This document shows, one piece after another, positions 49,902 to 58,242 of a stretch of DNA of 64,000 nt; position 1 is the first letter of the stretch; each line of letters begins with the position of its first letter. The notes below the pieces were generated by a model, which was not told the origin of the DNA, did not search any database, and was given only the letters and a program-made list of their open reading frames with translations. Both the position numbers and the translations under genes were made by a program. Source of the DNA: Phytoactinopolyspora halotolerans (lineage in GTDB: Bacteria; Actinomycetota; Actinomycetes; Jiangellales; Jiangellaceae); the NCBI RefSeq assembly GCF_010550675.1, contig NZ_JAAGOA010000005.1, positions 294,342 through 358,341 on the forward strand. The letters are read 5' to 3'.

Positions 49902-51371
49902 CTAGAACGGCGGCGGGTCCGAGTCGGGGTCTGTGCCGGTGTCGGCGTCCGTACCGGTGTCGGTCTGGTGTCCGGTGTCGGGATCGGGATCGGTGCGGGG
50001 ACGCCGATGTTCCGGTCGGGCGAGGTGGCGGATGGGTCCGACGGCTTCCGGCGGAACCGTGTAGGTGTGTCCGGCCGGGCTTCGCCATCGGTAGCCGCCC
50101 CAGTCCAGGTGCTCGATGCTCCAGCCGTGCAGCGTCTTGGCGACGTGACATCCGCGGGACAACGGATGGTTGTTCGACGCGCCGGTGGTGCCGCCGTCCT
50201 CCCACGGGATGCCGTGGTCGATGTCGCAGACATCCGACGGCGTATCACACGTGGGGAAGACGCACCGGCTGTCCCGGGCGAGCACGAAGTCCTTCAGCGC
50301 GCGCGGCGGCGAATACGTCGTTCTGCCGTATTCCAGCAACCGCCCGTCCACCGGGTCGGTGAGCAACCGGCGCAACACCGCGTCCTCGGCGATACGGCGC
50401 GCGGCCTCGGCGGGGATCGGCCCGTACCCGGCCAGCTGGCACGGCTGGTCATCGAGCCCGAGCAACGTGGTGATCGGCACCGTCACGTTCACCGTGGCCG
50501 GACGGCCGTGCCGGTTGGCCAGCCGCACCTGTTCCGGCCCGGCGAGCACACCCGTGGCCAGGGCGTTCCACCCGATCTGGCACAGCAGGTCGAAGCGGAG
50601 CTGGTCCAGGTTGCGCGAGTCGCCTGCCGCGCGCAGCGCACGCGCGCCCGCGTCGACAGCGGTGTACAACGCGGCCAGGTCCTCGGCCGGACCCACCAGC
50701 GTCATCGACGCGATCCCGGTCACATCGTCGTCCGGTACCGGCGGGCACACCCGGCGCTTCTTGCGCCCCTCCGCGCGGCGCTTGCGCGCCGTGTCCGGGT
50801 CGGCCTCGGACAGCATCCGGTTCAACCGCCGATGCAGCTGCCGCTCGGTCATCCCCGGCGCGTCCTCCAACAGCCGATCCTCGACCTCGGCCTGCAACCA
50901 CGCATCGTGCAGCCAGGACACACCGCGCACGATGATGCGCGCCTTGTTCCAGCTGATCCGGCCCTGCTCCAGCGCACGCAGCACCGACCGGTGCTCCTCG
51001 ACCAGCTCGATCGCCAGCCCGGCATGATTCTTCGCCTCGTTCGGCGTCCAGGTCAGGGCAGGGCTGAGCTCCTGACCCACGGCGTCGGCCCGGTCATGGG
51101 TGTGGAACGCGTTGTCGACCTCGGTGTCCTCACAGGCCACGCAGAACGCGTAGTTCTCCCGCCCGGACAGCTCCTGCACCATCCGGGCCTGGACCGCCTG
51201 AAGATGCGCCATCTGCCGCTGGCACGCCACGATCGCGTCGACCACGTCATAGTCGTCCAGCTGTCGCGGCTGACACTCCTCCAACGCCAGACCCAACGCA
51301 GGGCCAGGCGCAGTCGCGGCCAAGCCGCGCGTGCCGGACGGCGGTTGCGAGTCAGAAGCAGAGGTAGACAT
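49902..51371 (-). CDS. DUF222 domain HNH endonuclease-like protein (13E12 family)
   Basis: 489 residues. A helical DUF222 part spans about 30-330 and a C-terminal HNH nuclease motif reads CVFPTCDTPSDVCDIDHGIP, then WEDGGTTGASNNHPLSRGCH. The tail is a low-complexity Asp/Thr/Gly run encoded by repeated CGGTGTCGG-like units. Such genes occur in many dispersed copies in actinobacteria and are thought to be mobile or recombination-related. The biological role is uncertain. The ATG at 51371 was preferred over the GTG two codons upstream; neither has a good ribosome site. Confidence 0.88.
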   Translation of the reverse strand: MSTSASDSQPPSGTRGLAATAPGPALGLALEECQPRQLDDYDVVDAIVACQRQMAHLQAVQARMVQELSGRENYAFCVACEDTEVDNAFHTHDRADAVGQELSPALTWTPNEAKNHAGLAIELVEEHRSVLRALEQGRISWNKARIIVRGVSWLHDAWLQAEVEDRLLEDAPGMTERQLHRRLNRMLSEADPDTARKRRAEGRKKRRVCPPVPDDDVTGIASMTLVGPAEDLAALYTAVDAGARALRAAGDSRNLDQLRFDLLCQIGWNALATGVLAGPEQVRLANRHGRPATVNVTVPITTLLGLDDQPCQLAGYGPIPAEAARRIAEDAVLRRLLTDPVDGRLLEYGRTTYSPPRALKDFVLARDSRCVFPTCDTPSDVCDIDHGIPWEDGGTTGASNNHPLSRGCHVAKTLHGWSIEHLDWGGYRWRSPAGHTYTVPPEAVGPIRHLARPEHRRPRTDPDPDTGHQTDTGTDADTGTDPDSDPPPF

Positions 51372-51611
51372 GACCACATGCTATCGAACACACGATCGAA
51401 TCACTACCTGTTGACGTTCATCTACCCGCGAACACGCCTGATTCCTTACGAGTAGCTGCGGTGATATCTCTCAACGTGCAATGATCGAGGTTTGACGACG
51501 GACCGACCACGGACTCGACAGCCGCTCACCGTGTGAATGCCATACCCGGCGGCCGCGCCGTTTCGCCCTGTGGGCATGCGCGGAGCCGCGTAGCATCAGC
51601 GCAGTCCAGCT
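51372..51611. other. Gene-free stretch
   Basis: 240 bp between the DUF222/HNH gene and the broken acetyltransferase. It is AT-richer next to the HNH start (promoter); nothing else was recognised. Confidence 0.4.
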
Positions 51612-52033
51612 CTACCACCGTCGGCGCACCGTGCCCTTGGGCCCGGCCACCAGGCTCGCCGCCGGCACGTCGTCGGCCACGACCGTCCCAGCCGCAACGA
51701 CCGCGTCACGGCCGATGCTGACGCCAGGCAGGATCGTCGCGCCCGCGCCTATCCACGCATTCTCGGCCACATCGATCGGCGCGCCGGTGAGGAACCGGCG
51801 CCGCTCCTCCGGGTCCACCGGGTGGCCCATCGTGATGAACGTGGCTTTCGGGCCAACCATCACGCCTTCGGCCAATCGGATACCTGCGTCTTACCCGCCT
51901 CGTCATCGAACGGGAGGACTTTGAGACGCGAGGTCAGCTCCGTGACCCGCAATACCCTCTCGCTCATCGCCGTGAACTCGGCGCCCAGAACGCGGTCGCC
52001 GTTGGCTTGGATATCAGGTTCGTGGATCGGCAT
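51612..52033 (-). pseudogene. Maltose/galactoside O-acetyltransferase remnant (hexapeptide family)
   Basis: On the minus strand an ATG at 52033 opens 57 codons that read like the N-terminus of a maltose-acetyltransferase-type enzyme (MPIHEPDIQANGDRV, then LKVLPFDDEAGKTQ) before a stop. In another frame, 51875-51612 encodes the C-terminal left-handed helix part: GVMVGPKATFITMGHPVDP, APIDVAENAWIGAGATILPG and VSIGRDAVVAAGTVVADD. The middle of the protein, about 80 residues with the catalytic His region, is missing and the frame is shifted. It is therefore a decayed gene with an internal deletion. Confidence 0.75.
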
Positions 52034-52101
52034 GAAGCGGTGCGTCGGTCATCAGGCGATTCTCGCGCAACGGTGATTCTCGGCGAGCCAAGCTCGCCGA
52101 C

Positions 52102-53631
52102 CTAGTCGCCCCGGCGCATGAACCTCGCGATGAGTTCGCCGATCAGCACGGCAGTGGCGCCCGGGCCACGGCTCGGCACGGTGGGCAAGATCGAGGTGTC
52201 GGCCACACGCAGGCCGCTCACTCCGCGCACGCGCCCGTACTGATCGACGACGGCGCCGGTGTCGTCCGCAGGCCCCATGCGTGCGCTGCCACACAGATGG
52301 ATCGCGGTGCCGAGCTGTGCGTCCATCCAGCGGTCCAGGTCGGCATCGCCGACGGCCGCCGCACCCGGATCGACAAGCCCGTCGACGACGCCGGCGAACG
52401 CCCGCGAACGCAGCAGCGCAACCGCGGTGCGCAGGCCGTGCCGGAGCCGGACGCGATCGACCGGCTCGGAGAGGTAGCGGTACTCGATGCGCGGGGGCAC
52501 GTACGGGTCGGCTGAGCGAAGGGAGATCCTGCCGCGTGACTCGGGTCCCTGGAGACTGACCAGCAGCGCCCCACCGCCCGTGCCGCCCGGCACACCGGTG
52601 AGCAGATCCCTGATGGGCTGCTCACACAGCAATATCTCCAGGTCTCCCTGTGCGGGACCACCGGGAGAAGCGAAATCCAGAACAGTCACGAACGTCTCCG
52701 GTCGCCCGACCGCCCCCGGCGGCCGTCCGCGCCATTCCACGACGAGCTGCGGATGGTCGGTGAAGTCGCGGCCGACGCCGGGCAGATCCGCCACCACCGG
52801 GACACCGAGCGCGGTGAGCTTTTCCGCCGGTCCGATCCCGGAGAGCAGGAGCAGGTGTGGACTGCCGATGGCACCGCACGCCAGCACCACCTCCCGGGCC
52901 TCGACGAACTCGCCGCGCCCTGCCGTCTCCACCTCCACGCCGGTCGTGCGACCACACTCGACCCGCACCCGGAGCGCGCGCGTGTCGCCCCGGACCGCCA
53001 CGTTCGGGCGGTGCCGGGCCGATGCGAGGTACTGCATGGCCGCGTTCCTCCGGATACCGGCGACGACGGTGCGTGGCAACGGTCCGACGCCAGGAGCGCC
53101 CGGCGCGTTCTTGTCCGGCTCCTCGCCGAAACCCAGGTCCACGGCGGCCGCATGGAACGCCTCGGCGGCCGGGCTCTGCTGCGGTGCCCGCAGCACGGGC
53201 ATCGGACCGCTCCCCCCATGGACGTCGGTCGCCCCATGGTCGAGGTCGGACTCCAGCTCGCGCCACACCGGCAGCACCCGGCCATACGACCACTCGTCGT
53301 TACCGCGCCGGGCCCAGCCGTCGGCATCCTCCGGGCGCGCCCGGACGAAGGCACCCCCGTTGATCGCGCCCGACCCACCCATCATGCGGCCACGGACGAC
53401 GGTGTACGGCCGGGACGGCGCGAGAAGGGCGGGATATGACCATGTCAACGGGTGGCCGGGAACGGCGGCACGCAGCGTGGTCCCGTCCCGGACCTCCGCC
53501 GGGACGGCGTCGTCGGCGGGAACGGGACCGGCCTCGAGCAAGAGAATCGTCCGATCCGGGTCCTCACTCAGCCGCGCGGCGAGCGGCCCCCCGGCGGTCC
53601 CGCCGCCGACGACCACGACGTCATACGTCAC
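52102..53631 (-). CDS. mftG: Mycofactocin-associated GMC oxidoreductase
   Basis: 509 residues. FAD-binding VVVGGGTAGGPLAARLSED, GRMMGGSGAINGGAFVRA, the GMC signature 2 region GAIGSPHLLLLSGIGPAEKL and C-terminal HLCGSARMGPADDTG then VADTSILPTVPSRGPGATAV. The SLQGPESRGRISLRSADP segment matches MftG. In mycobacteria MftG links reduced mycofactocin to respiration. It overlaps the end of mftR by 11 bp and is co-transcribed with it. It would serve the NDMA-type dehydrogenases at 37-42 kb. Confidence 0.9.
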   Translation of the reverse strand: MTYDVVVVGGGTAGGPLAARLSEDPDRTILLLEAGPVPADDAVPAEVRDGTTLRAAVPGHPLTWSYPALLAPSRPYTVVRGRMMGGSGAINGGAFVRARPEDADGWARRGNDEWSYGRVLPVWRELESDLDHGATDVHGGSGPMPVLRAPQQSPAAEAFHAAAVDLGFGEEPDKNAPGAPGVGPLPRTVVAGIRRNAAMQYLASARHRPNVAVRGDTRALRVRVECGRTTGVEVETAGRGEFVEAREVVLACGAIGSPHLLLLSGIGPAEKLTALGVPVVADLPGVGRDFTDHPQLVVEWRGRPPGAVGRPETFVTVLDFASPGGPAQGDLEILLCEQPIRDLLTGVPGGTGGGALLVSLQGPESRGRISLRSADPYVPPRIEYRYLSEPVDRVRLRHGLRTAVALLRSRAFAGVVDGLVDPGAAAVGDADLDRWMDAQLGTAIHLCGSARMGPADDTGAVVDQYGRVRGVSGLRVADTSILPTVPSRGPGATAVLIGELIARFMRRGD

Positions 53632-54241
53632 CTGGCACCGCTCGGGAACAGAAGACCTCGCGCATCTGGACGAAGCCCTGGTGGATGAGGTCGGTCAGCA
53701 CCTGCTCGGGGTGGGCGAGCCACTGGTCGTAGGCGGCGAGGCTGATGCCCAGGCACGCCCATCCGATGGTCTGTGGCTGCAGCGCGTCCGCGGCGACCCC
53801 GAGCCGCGCGGCGACGAAGTCAGCGATCACTTGTCGCCACGATTGGTACCGCAGTGCCGAATGAGCCACGAGCGTCGGCGTGCGGAGCAACACCTCCATG
53901 CGCTGCCGGTGCAGCGGCAGTTCGGCGTCAGGGAACGTGTTGAAGTCGATGACGGCCGCACGCAGCGCGTCGTACAGGGGGATATCCGCAGGTATGTCCG
54001 ACAGGTGCGCACGCATCCGGCCGAGCATTGCGTCGAAGTCACCCCACGGCAGGTCGTTCTTGGAGGGAAAGTAACGGAAGAACGTGCGCCGTCCGATGCC
54101 CGCGGCGGCCGCGATCTCATCCACGGTCACCTCGTCGAAACCTCGCTCGATGAACAGCTCCAGGCCGATCCGGCCCAGCTCGGCAGCAGTGGTCGAGCGC
54201 GCGCGTCCCACCCGGGCCGCTTCCTTGCGTCCGACGGTCAT
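53621..54241 (-). CDS. mftR: Mycofactocin system TetR-family regulator
   Basis: 206 residues. The TetR helix-turn-helix covers residues 22-60 (ELGRIGLELFIERGFDEVTV, then EIAAAAGIGRRTFFRYFPSK). The effector part starts DLPWGDFDAMLGRMRAHL, as in MftR proteins. The ATG at 54241 has GGGAAGGG upstream. Divergent from mftA across a GGCAC-TCA-GTGCC palindrome. MftR is known to repress mft genes and respond to acyl-CoA in mycobacteria. Confidence 0.88.
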   Translation of the reverse strand: MTVGRKEAARVGRARSTTAAELGRIGLELFIERGFDEVTVDEIAAAAGIGRRTFFRYFPSKNDLPWGDFDAMLGRMRAHLSDIPADIPLYDALRAAVIDFNTFPDAELPLHRQRMEVLLRTPTLVAHSALRYQSWRQVIADFVAARLGVAADALQPQTIGWACLGISLAAYDQWLAHPEQVLTDLIHQGFVQMREVFCSRAVPGDV

Positions 54242-54258
54242 ACACAACCCTTCCCTAC

Positions 54259-54279
54259 GGCACTCAGTGCCATTAGTAT
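54259..54279. promoter_or_regulatory. mftR/mftA divergent operator and promoter candidate
   Basis: GGCAC-TCA-GTGCC (54259-54271) is a perfect palindrome. TAGTAT (54274-54279) could be the -10 of mftA, and a further half-site GGTGCC follows. The likely target is the adjacent MftR. Confidence 0.5.
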
Positions 54280-54356
54280 GGTGCCCACCACGTCGGATCC
54301 CCGGGTCCGACACTCGTGTACGCCGATGCCGATGCTGCACGACAGAAGGGAATCCT

Positions 54357-54485
54357 ATGAGTGCGCAGGCGAAGCCCACCATGCCCGAGCAGGAAGCGGA
54401 GACGCTGACGGGCACCGAGCCCCCGGTCGAGACGGACACGCTGATCGAAGAGGTCTCGATCGACGGAATGTGCGGCGTCTACTGA
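54357..54485 (+). CDS. mftA: Mycofactocin precursor peptide
   Basis: 42 residues ending in SIDGMCGVY, the invariant C-terminus of MftA. The terminal Val-Tyr becomes the redox cofactor mycofactocin after decarboxylation and crosslinking by MftC with MftB, release by MftE, and further steps by MftD and MftF. The leader is acidic (EQEAETLTGTEPPVETDTL). AGAAGGGAA lies before the ATG. mftB follows by 22 bp. Confidence 0.95.
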   Translation: MSAQAKPTMPEQEAETLTGTEPPVETDTLIEEVSIDGMCGVY

Positions 54486-54507
54486 CGTCCGCCCCGGTTC
54501 ACTTTCC

Positions 54508-54786
54508 ATGACTGATTTCGACTCCGACCGCGCGTGGCGTCTCCACCCGCAGGTCGCGGTCCGTCCCGAACCGTTCGGGGCGCTCCTCTACCACTTCGGC
54601 ACCCGCAAGCTGTCGTTCGTCAAGGATCGCACTCTGCTCGAGATCGTGCGCTCACTCGAAGAACAGCCGAGCGCCCGGTCCGCCGTCGAAGCCGCCGGCG
54701 TGGCGCCGGCCGCCGTCGAGAAGTACCTCGGCGCGGTCGGCACGCTGGCGGACTCCACCATGGTGGTCCAACGGACACCCTCCTGA
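54508..54786 (+). CDS. mftB: Mycofactocin peptide chaperone
   Basis: 92 residues of the PqqD-like RRE fold. WRLHPQVAVRPEPFGALLYHF, GTRKLSFVKDRTLLEIVRSL and AAVEKYLGAVGTLADSTMVV match MftB, which binds the MftA leader and delivers it to the radical SAM enzyme MftC. Here no mftC follows. The next gene, about 205 bp on, is an ABC substrate-binding protein with its own promoter box. The mft genes are thus split in this genome, or the cluster is incomplete. Confidence 0.92.
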   Translation: MTDFDSDRAWRLHPQVAVRPEPFGALLYHFGTRKLSFVKDRTLLEIVRSLEEQPSARSAVEAAGVAPAAVEKYLGAVGTLADSTMVVQRTPS

Positions 54787-54881
54787 CGTGCGCTGATGCC
54801 GAACTCGCCAGTCATCTCGTCCCCGTTCGCCGTGCGGGCGCGCGGCGAACACCACCACCGTCGTCCACCCCTGCCGCCTTC

Positions 54882-54896
54882 TTCCGCATAACGGAA
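54882..54896. promoter_or_regulatory. TTCCG-N5-CGGAA box 6 (NMT1-type ABC transporter)
   Basis: TTCCG-CATAA-CGGAA, perfect palindrome 95 bp before the substrate-binding gene. A TCTAGG hexamer lies 32 bp after its centre. Confidence 0.6.
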
Positions 54897-54991
54897 GCAC
54901 GCCTTGTTCGGCCCTGCGCTTCTAGGCGAGAGTGCTGCGTACTCCGTCTGCACCGATGCGACGGGCTTGTCCCGACACAGGAGTCGATGAC

Positions 54992-56053
54992 ATGTTCACA
55001 GCAAGGACGCAGCACCCCCGAAGGCGCGTAGCGCAGATAGCAGCCGCCCTCTCGGCCAGCGCGCTCGCTCTGAGCGCTTGTTCGTCGGACAGCGAAGACC
55101 AAGCAAGCGCCGCTGAAGGCGGGCTGACTCCCATCACCGTGGTGACGTTCCTGCCGCTGGAGTCGTTCACCTTCGCCCCCGAGATGATGGCCTACTCCGG
55201 AGGATACTTCGAAGAACACGGCCTCGACGTCACGCTCGAACCGGTCCAGGGGACCTCCGCCGCCATCCAATCGGTGGTCGGCGACGCGGCCTTCATCACC
55301 CGGGCCAGCACTATCGATATCGTGCCGGCCATGGAGGACGGGCAGCAGATCGTCGGCGTCGGCACCATGGCGCGGCAGACGAACCTCCGCATCGCCTCGT
55401 CCACCGACGATCCGGTCGAGAGCACCGCGGACATGACGGGCAAGACCATCGGCATGGGCTCCATCGGTGGCACCAGCGAACGGGCCCTGGACCTGGCCCT
55501 GACGCACGACGGCATCGACCCGGGTTCGGTCGAGCGTCAAGCCGTCCCGGTCACGGCGGCCACGTTCGAGCTGGTCCGGCGCGGTGAGCTTGCGGGTTAC
55601 ATCGTCAGCCTGGACACGGCGCTTACCCTCGACGACCAGAACGACGACGCGGTGGTCGGCCCGGCAGGGCTCGACGTCACACCCGACCTGCAGCTGTACT
55701 TCACCACCCCGGACACGCTCGAGAACGACCCGGAGACTGTCGAGGCGTTCCTGGCCGCGATGGCCGACGCCACCCAGTTCATGGTCGATGACCGCGAGAA
55801 CAATTACGACGAGACGCTGCAGATTCTGCGCGACAGCGGCGACTGGGACTTCCCGGCGCTCTTCGACGACGAGGCCGCACGAGGGGCATTGGAGGTCTAC
55901 ACGACCGAGACCTGGATGGACGACTCGGGCACGCCGTTGATGCACACCGATCCCGACGTGTTCGCCGAGGCGTACGACGCGCTCGCGGCCGGCGGTCTCG
56001 TCGAAGGCGGCGCCGACCCGCAGGACTGGATCACCAACGACTACGTGCCGTGA
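54992..56053 (+). CDS. ABC transporter substrate-binding lipoprotein (NMT1/THI5 / SsuA-like)
   Basis: 353 residues. An N-terminal signal MFTARTQHPRRRVAQIAAAL runs to the lipobox ALSAC. Then VVTFLPLESFTFAPEMMAYS, GGYFEEHGLDVTLEP, TSAAIQSVVGDAAFITRAST and MTGKTIGMGSIGGTSERALD, the pattern of NMT1/SsuA-type receptors for sulfonates, nitriles, pyrimidines or aromatics. AGGAG lies 8 bp before the ATG. First of a three-gene importer feeding the beta-oxidation-like genes after it. Confidence 0.9.
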   Translation: MFTARTQHPRRRVAQIAAALSASALALSACSSDSEDQASAAEGGLTPITVVTFLPLESFTFAPEMMAYSGGYFEEHGLDVTLEPVQGTSAAIQSVVGDAAFITRASTIDIVPAMEDGQQIVGVGTMARQTNLRIASSTDDPVESTADMTGKTIGMGSIGGTSERALDLALTHDGIDPGSVERQAVPVTAATFELVRRGELAGYIVSLDTALTLDDQNDDAVVGPAGLDVTPDLQLYFTTPDTLENDPETVEAFLAAMADATQFMVDDRENNYDETLQILRDSGDWDFPALFDDEAARGALEVYTTETWMDDSGTPLMHTDPDVFAEAYDALAAGGLVEGGADPQDWITNDYVP

Positions 56054-56132
56054 ATCGCCGAATCGCCACGCAACGTCGATGACGCGCGTGGCCCGCGAGG
56101 CCCGGATCAAAGGAGAGGTGGCACGGATCGCG

Positions 56133-56966
56133 ATGCCTGACAACACGACGACGGCCGAACCCGTGGTGAGCGAGGCCGGAACGGATACCCCTCGACTCAG
56201 CATCACGGACGTCGGCCGCGACTTCCATACGCGGAACGGGGTCATCCACGCCGTCTCCGGCATCCACCTGGAGATCCAGCGCGGCGAGTTCGTCGCCCTG
56301 ATCGGGCGGTCCGGCTGCGGGAAGACCACGGTGCTGCGCATGATCGGTGGATTGTTGCCGCCGACGGGCGGTGTGATCGAAGTCGACAGCAAGCCGTTGT
56401 GGCGGGACGGGCGGGTCGACTCGTCCGCCGTCACCAAGCTTGGCTTCGTGTTCCAGGAAGCGAACCTGTTCCCGTGGTTCTCCGTCATCGATAACATCGC
56501 GTTGCCGCTCAAGCTGCGTGGCGTCGGGAAACGGGAACGCCGGACACGCGCCAAGGAGCTCGCCGAGCTCGTAGGCCTGACCGGGTTCGAGGGATCGTAT
56601 CCCCGCGAGCTCTCCGGCGGTATGCGACAGCGCGCGGCGATCGCCCGGGCGCTCAGCACCGAACCCGACCTGCTGTTGATGGACGAGCCGTTCGGTGCGC
56701 TGGACGCGCTGACCCGCGAGCGGATGAACCTCGAGCTTCAGCGCATCGTACTGGAGACCTCCTCGACGGTGGTGTTCGTGACGCACGACATCCCGGAGGC
56801 GGTGTTCCTCGCCGACCGGGTGGTGCAGATGACGCCCCGCCCGGGACGGATCAACAAGATCTTGCGGGTGGATTTCGCCAAACCCCGGGACGTCGATCTG
56901 CAGACCACGCCGGAGTTCAACGACATCGTGCGATCGCTCCGGCACGAGCTGGACGAGGAGGAGTGA
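56133..56966 (+). CDS. ABC transporter ATP-binding protein (SsuB/TauB-like)
   Basis: 277 residues from the ATG at 56133. Walker A GRSGCGKT, Q-loop FQEANLFPWFSV, LSGGMRQRA signature, LLLMDEPFGALD Walker B and THDIPEAVFLADR, all typical of the nitrate/sulfonate/taurine class. Start uncertain: AAAGGAG at 56109-56115 sits too close to a GTG at 56118 and rather far from this ATG. Operates with the neighbouring receptor and permease. Confidence 0.88.
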   Translation: MPDNTTTAEPVVSEAGTDTPRLSITDVGRDFHTRNGVIHAVSGIHLEIQRGEFVALIGRSGCGKTTVLRMIGGLLPPTGGVIEVDSKPLWRDGRVDSSAVTKLGFVFQEANLFPWFSVIDNIALPLKLRGVGKRERRTRAKELAELVGLTGFEGSYPRELSGGMRQRAAIARALSTEPDLLLMDEPFGALDALTRERMNLELQRIVLETSSTVVFVTHDIPEAVFLADRVVQMTPRPGRINKILRVDFAKPRDVDLQTTPEFNDIVRSLRHELDEEE

Positions 56967-56967
56967 C

Positions 56968-57762
56968 ATGCGCAACAACCGGATGAAGCTGCTCCCGTGG
57001 ATCGTCACCCCGTCACTCATCGTCGCGATCATCGCCTTCTGGCACGTCTTCGTGACGGCGCGAGACGTCAACCCGCTCATCTTCCCGCCGCCGCGCGAGG
57101 TCGGCGACGCGCTCGTGGACCTGCTCGGCGAGGGGACCATGTGGTCCGCGGCGCGGGTAACCCTCACCGAGATCGTCGCCGGATTCCTCATCGCCGTGGT
57201 CAGTGGCCTCGCCGTCGGCGTCGTCCTGGGCAAGGTGCCCTGGCTCGAGCGCAGCGTCCGCCCGCTGATCGTCATCGCCCAGGTGTCTCCGAAGGTCGCC
57301 TTCGTCCCGCTCTTCGTGATCTGGTTCGGCTTCGACATCACCTCGAAGATCGTGCTGGCGACGGTGCTGGCCTTCTTCCCCGTCATGCTCAACGTGCTGC
57401 TGGGCGTCCGCTCCGTCGAGCAGGGCCAGCGGGAGGTGATGCGCAGCCTGAACGCGAGCCGCAGCCAGACATTCTCTCAGCTCGAGATGCGCAGCCTGAT
57501 GCCCTACCTATTCGCCGGGATGGAGGTCGGGATCGTGCTGGCCACCATCGGCGCGATCGTCGGCGAGTACCTGGCCGGCAACGAGGGACTCGGCAACATG
57601 GTGGTCACCGCGATGAACTCGCTCGACGCCGCCCGGACCTTCGCGTTGATCCTGGTGCTGTCGCTGATCGGCCTGGCGCTTTTCCTCATCGTCAACGAGC
57701 TCAAGCGTTTCTTCATCCCGTGGCACGAATCGGTCTACGGGCTGCAGAACCGCGACGTCTGA
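56968..57762 (+). CDS. ABC transporter permease (SsuC/TauC-like)
   Basis: 264 residues with about six membrane helices. NPLIFPPPREVGDALVDLL, then SPKVAFVPLFVIWFGFDITS, the coupling loop REVMRSLNASRSQTFSQLEM and NEGLGNMVVTAMNSLD. Starts 1 bp after the ATPase stop. Completes the NMT1-type importer. Confidence 0.9.
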   Translation: MRNNRMKLLPWIVTPSLIVAIIAFWHVFVTARDVNPLIFPPPREVGDALVDLLGEGTMWSAARVTLTEIVAGFLIAVVSGLAVGVVLGKVPWLERSVRPLIVIAQVSPKVAFVPLFVIWFGFDITSKIVLATVLAFFPVMLNVLLGVRSVEQGQREVMRSLNASRSQTFSQLEMRSLMPYLFAGMEVGIVLATIGAIVGEYLAGNEGLGNMVVTAMNSLDAARTFALILVLSLIGLALFLIVNELKRFFIPWHESVYGLQNRDV

Positions 57763-57777
57763 CCAGATCGGAGATCC

Positions 57778-58242
57778 ATGCCTGATTCCGCCACCCTGTC
57801 CGTGCCCGTCGACAAGCTCGAAACGCTCGAAGGCGCCGGCTTCGGCCCGTCTTCCTGGCGCGAGATCGGTCAGGACGACATCGACGTCTTCGCCCGCCTC
57901 ACCGGCGACGACAATCCGATTCACGTCGACGCCGATGCCGCCGCGAAGTCGCCGTACGGCACCCGCATCGCACACGGGCTGCTGACGCTCAGCTGTGTGG
58001 TCCCGATGATGCGTGAAGTGTTCTCGGTGACCGGCGCGGCGATGGGCATCAACTACGGCCTGAACCGGGTGCGGTTTCCGGCAGCGGTCCCGGCCGGTGC
58101 GCGCATCCGCATCCACGGCCAGGTGATCGAGGTGACCGAGATCGCCGGCGGATGGCAGACCGTGGTCTCGGTGACCTACGAGGTGGAAGGCGGGGAGAAG
58201 CCCGCGTGCGTGGCTGAGTTCGTCCTGAGGTACTACACATGA
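57778..58242 (+). CDS. MaoC-like (R)-enoyl-CoA hydratase
   Basis: 154 residues, single hot-dog domain. The catalytic hydratase-2 motif is present as IDVFARLTGDDNPIHVDADA (Asp and His). AKSPYGTRIAHGLLTLSCVV and YGLNRVRFPAAVPAGARIR follow. It would hydrate a 2-enoyl-CoA. Four-bp overlap (ATGA) with the SDR that would oxidise the 3-hydroxyacyl-CoA. The set resembles the phenylpropanoid side-chain pathway of Rhodococcus (CouM/CouN), an inference from gene order. Confidence 0.9.
   Translation: MPDSATLSVPVDKLETLEGAGFGPSSWREIGQDDIDVFARLTGDDNPIHVDADAAAKSPYGTRIAHGLLTLSCVVPMMREVFSVTGAAMGINYGLNRVRFPAAVPAGARIRIHGQVIEVTEIAGGWQTVVSVTYEVEGGEKPACVAEFVLRYYT

Noticed and set aside
54787..54991. Looked for mftC or a truncated radical SAM gene after mftB.
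   Set aside because: The interval is only about 205 bp, contains a promoter box, and shows no CxxxCxxC motif in any frame.
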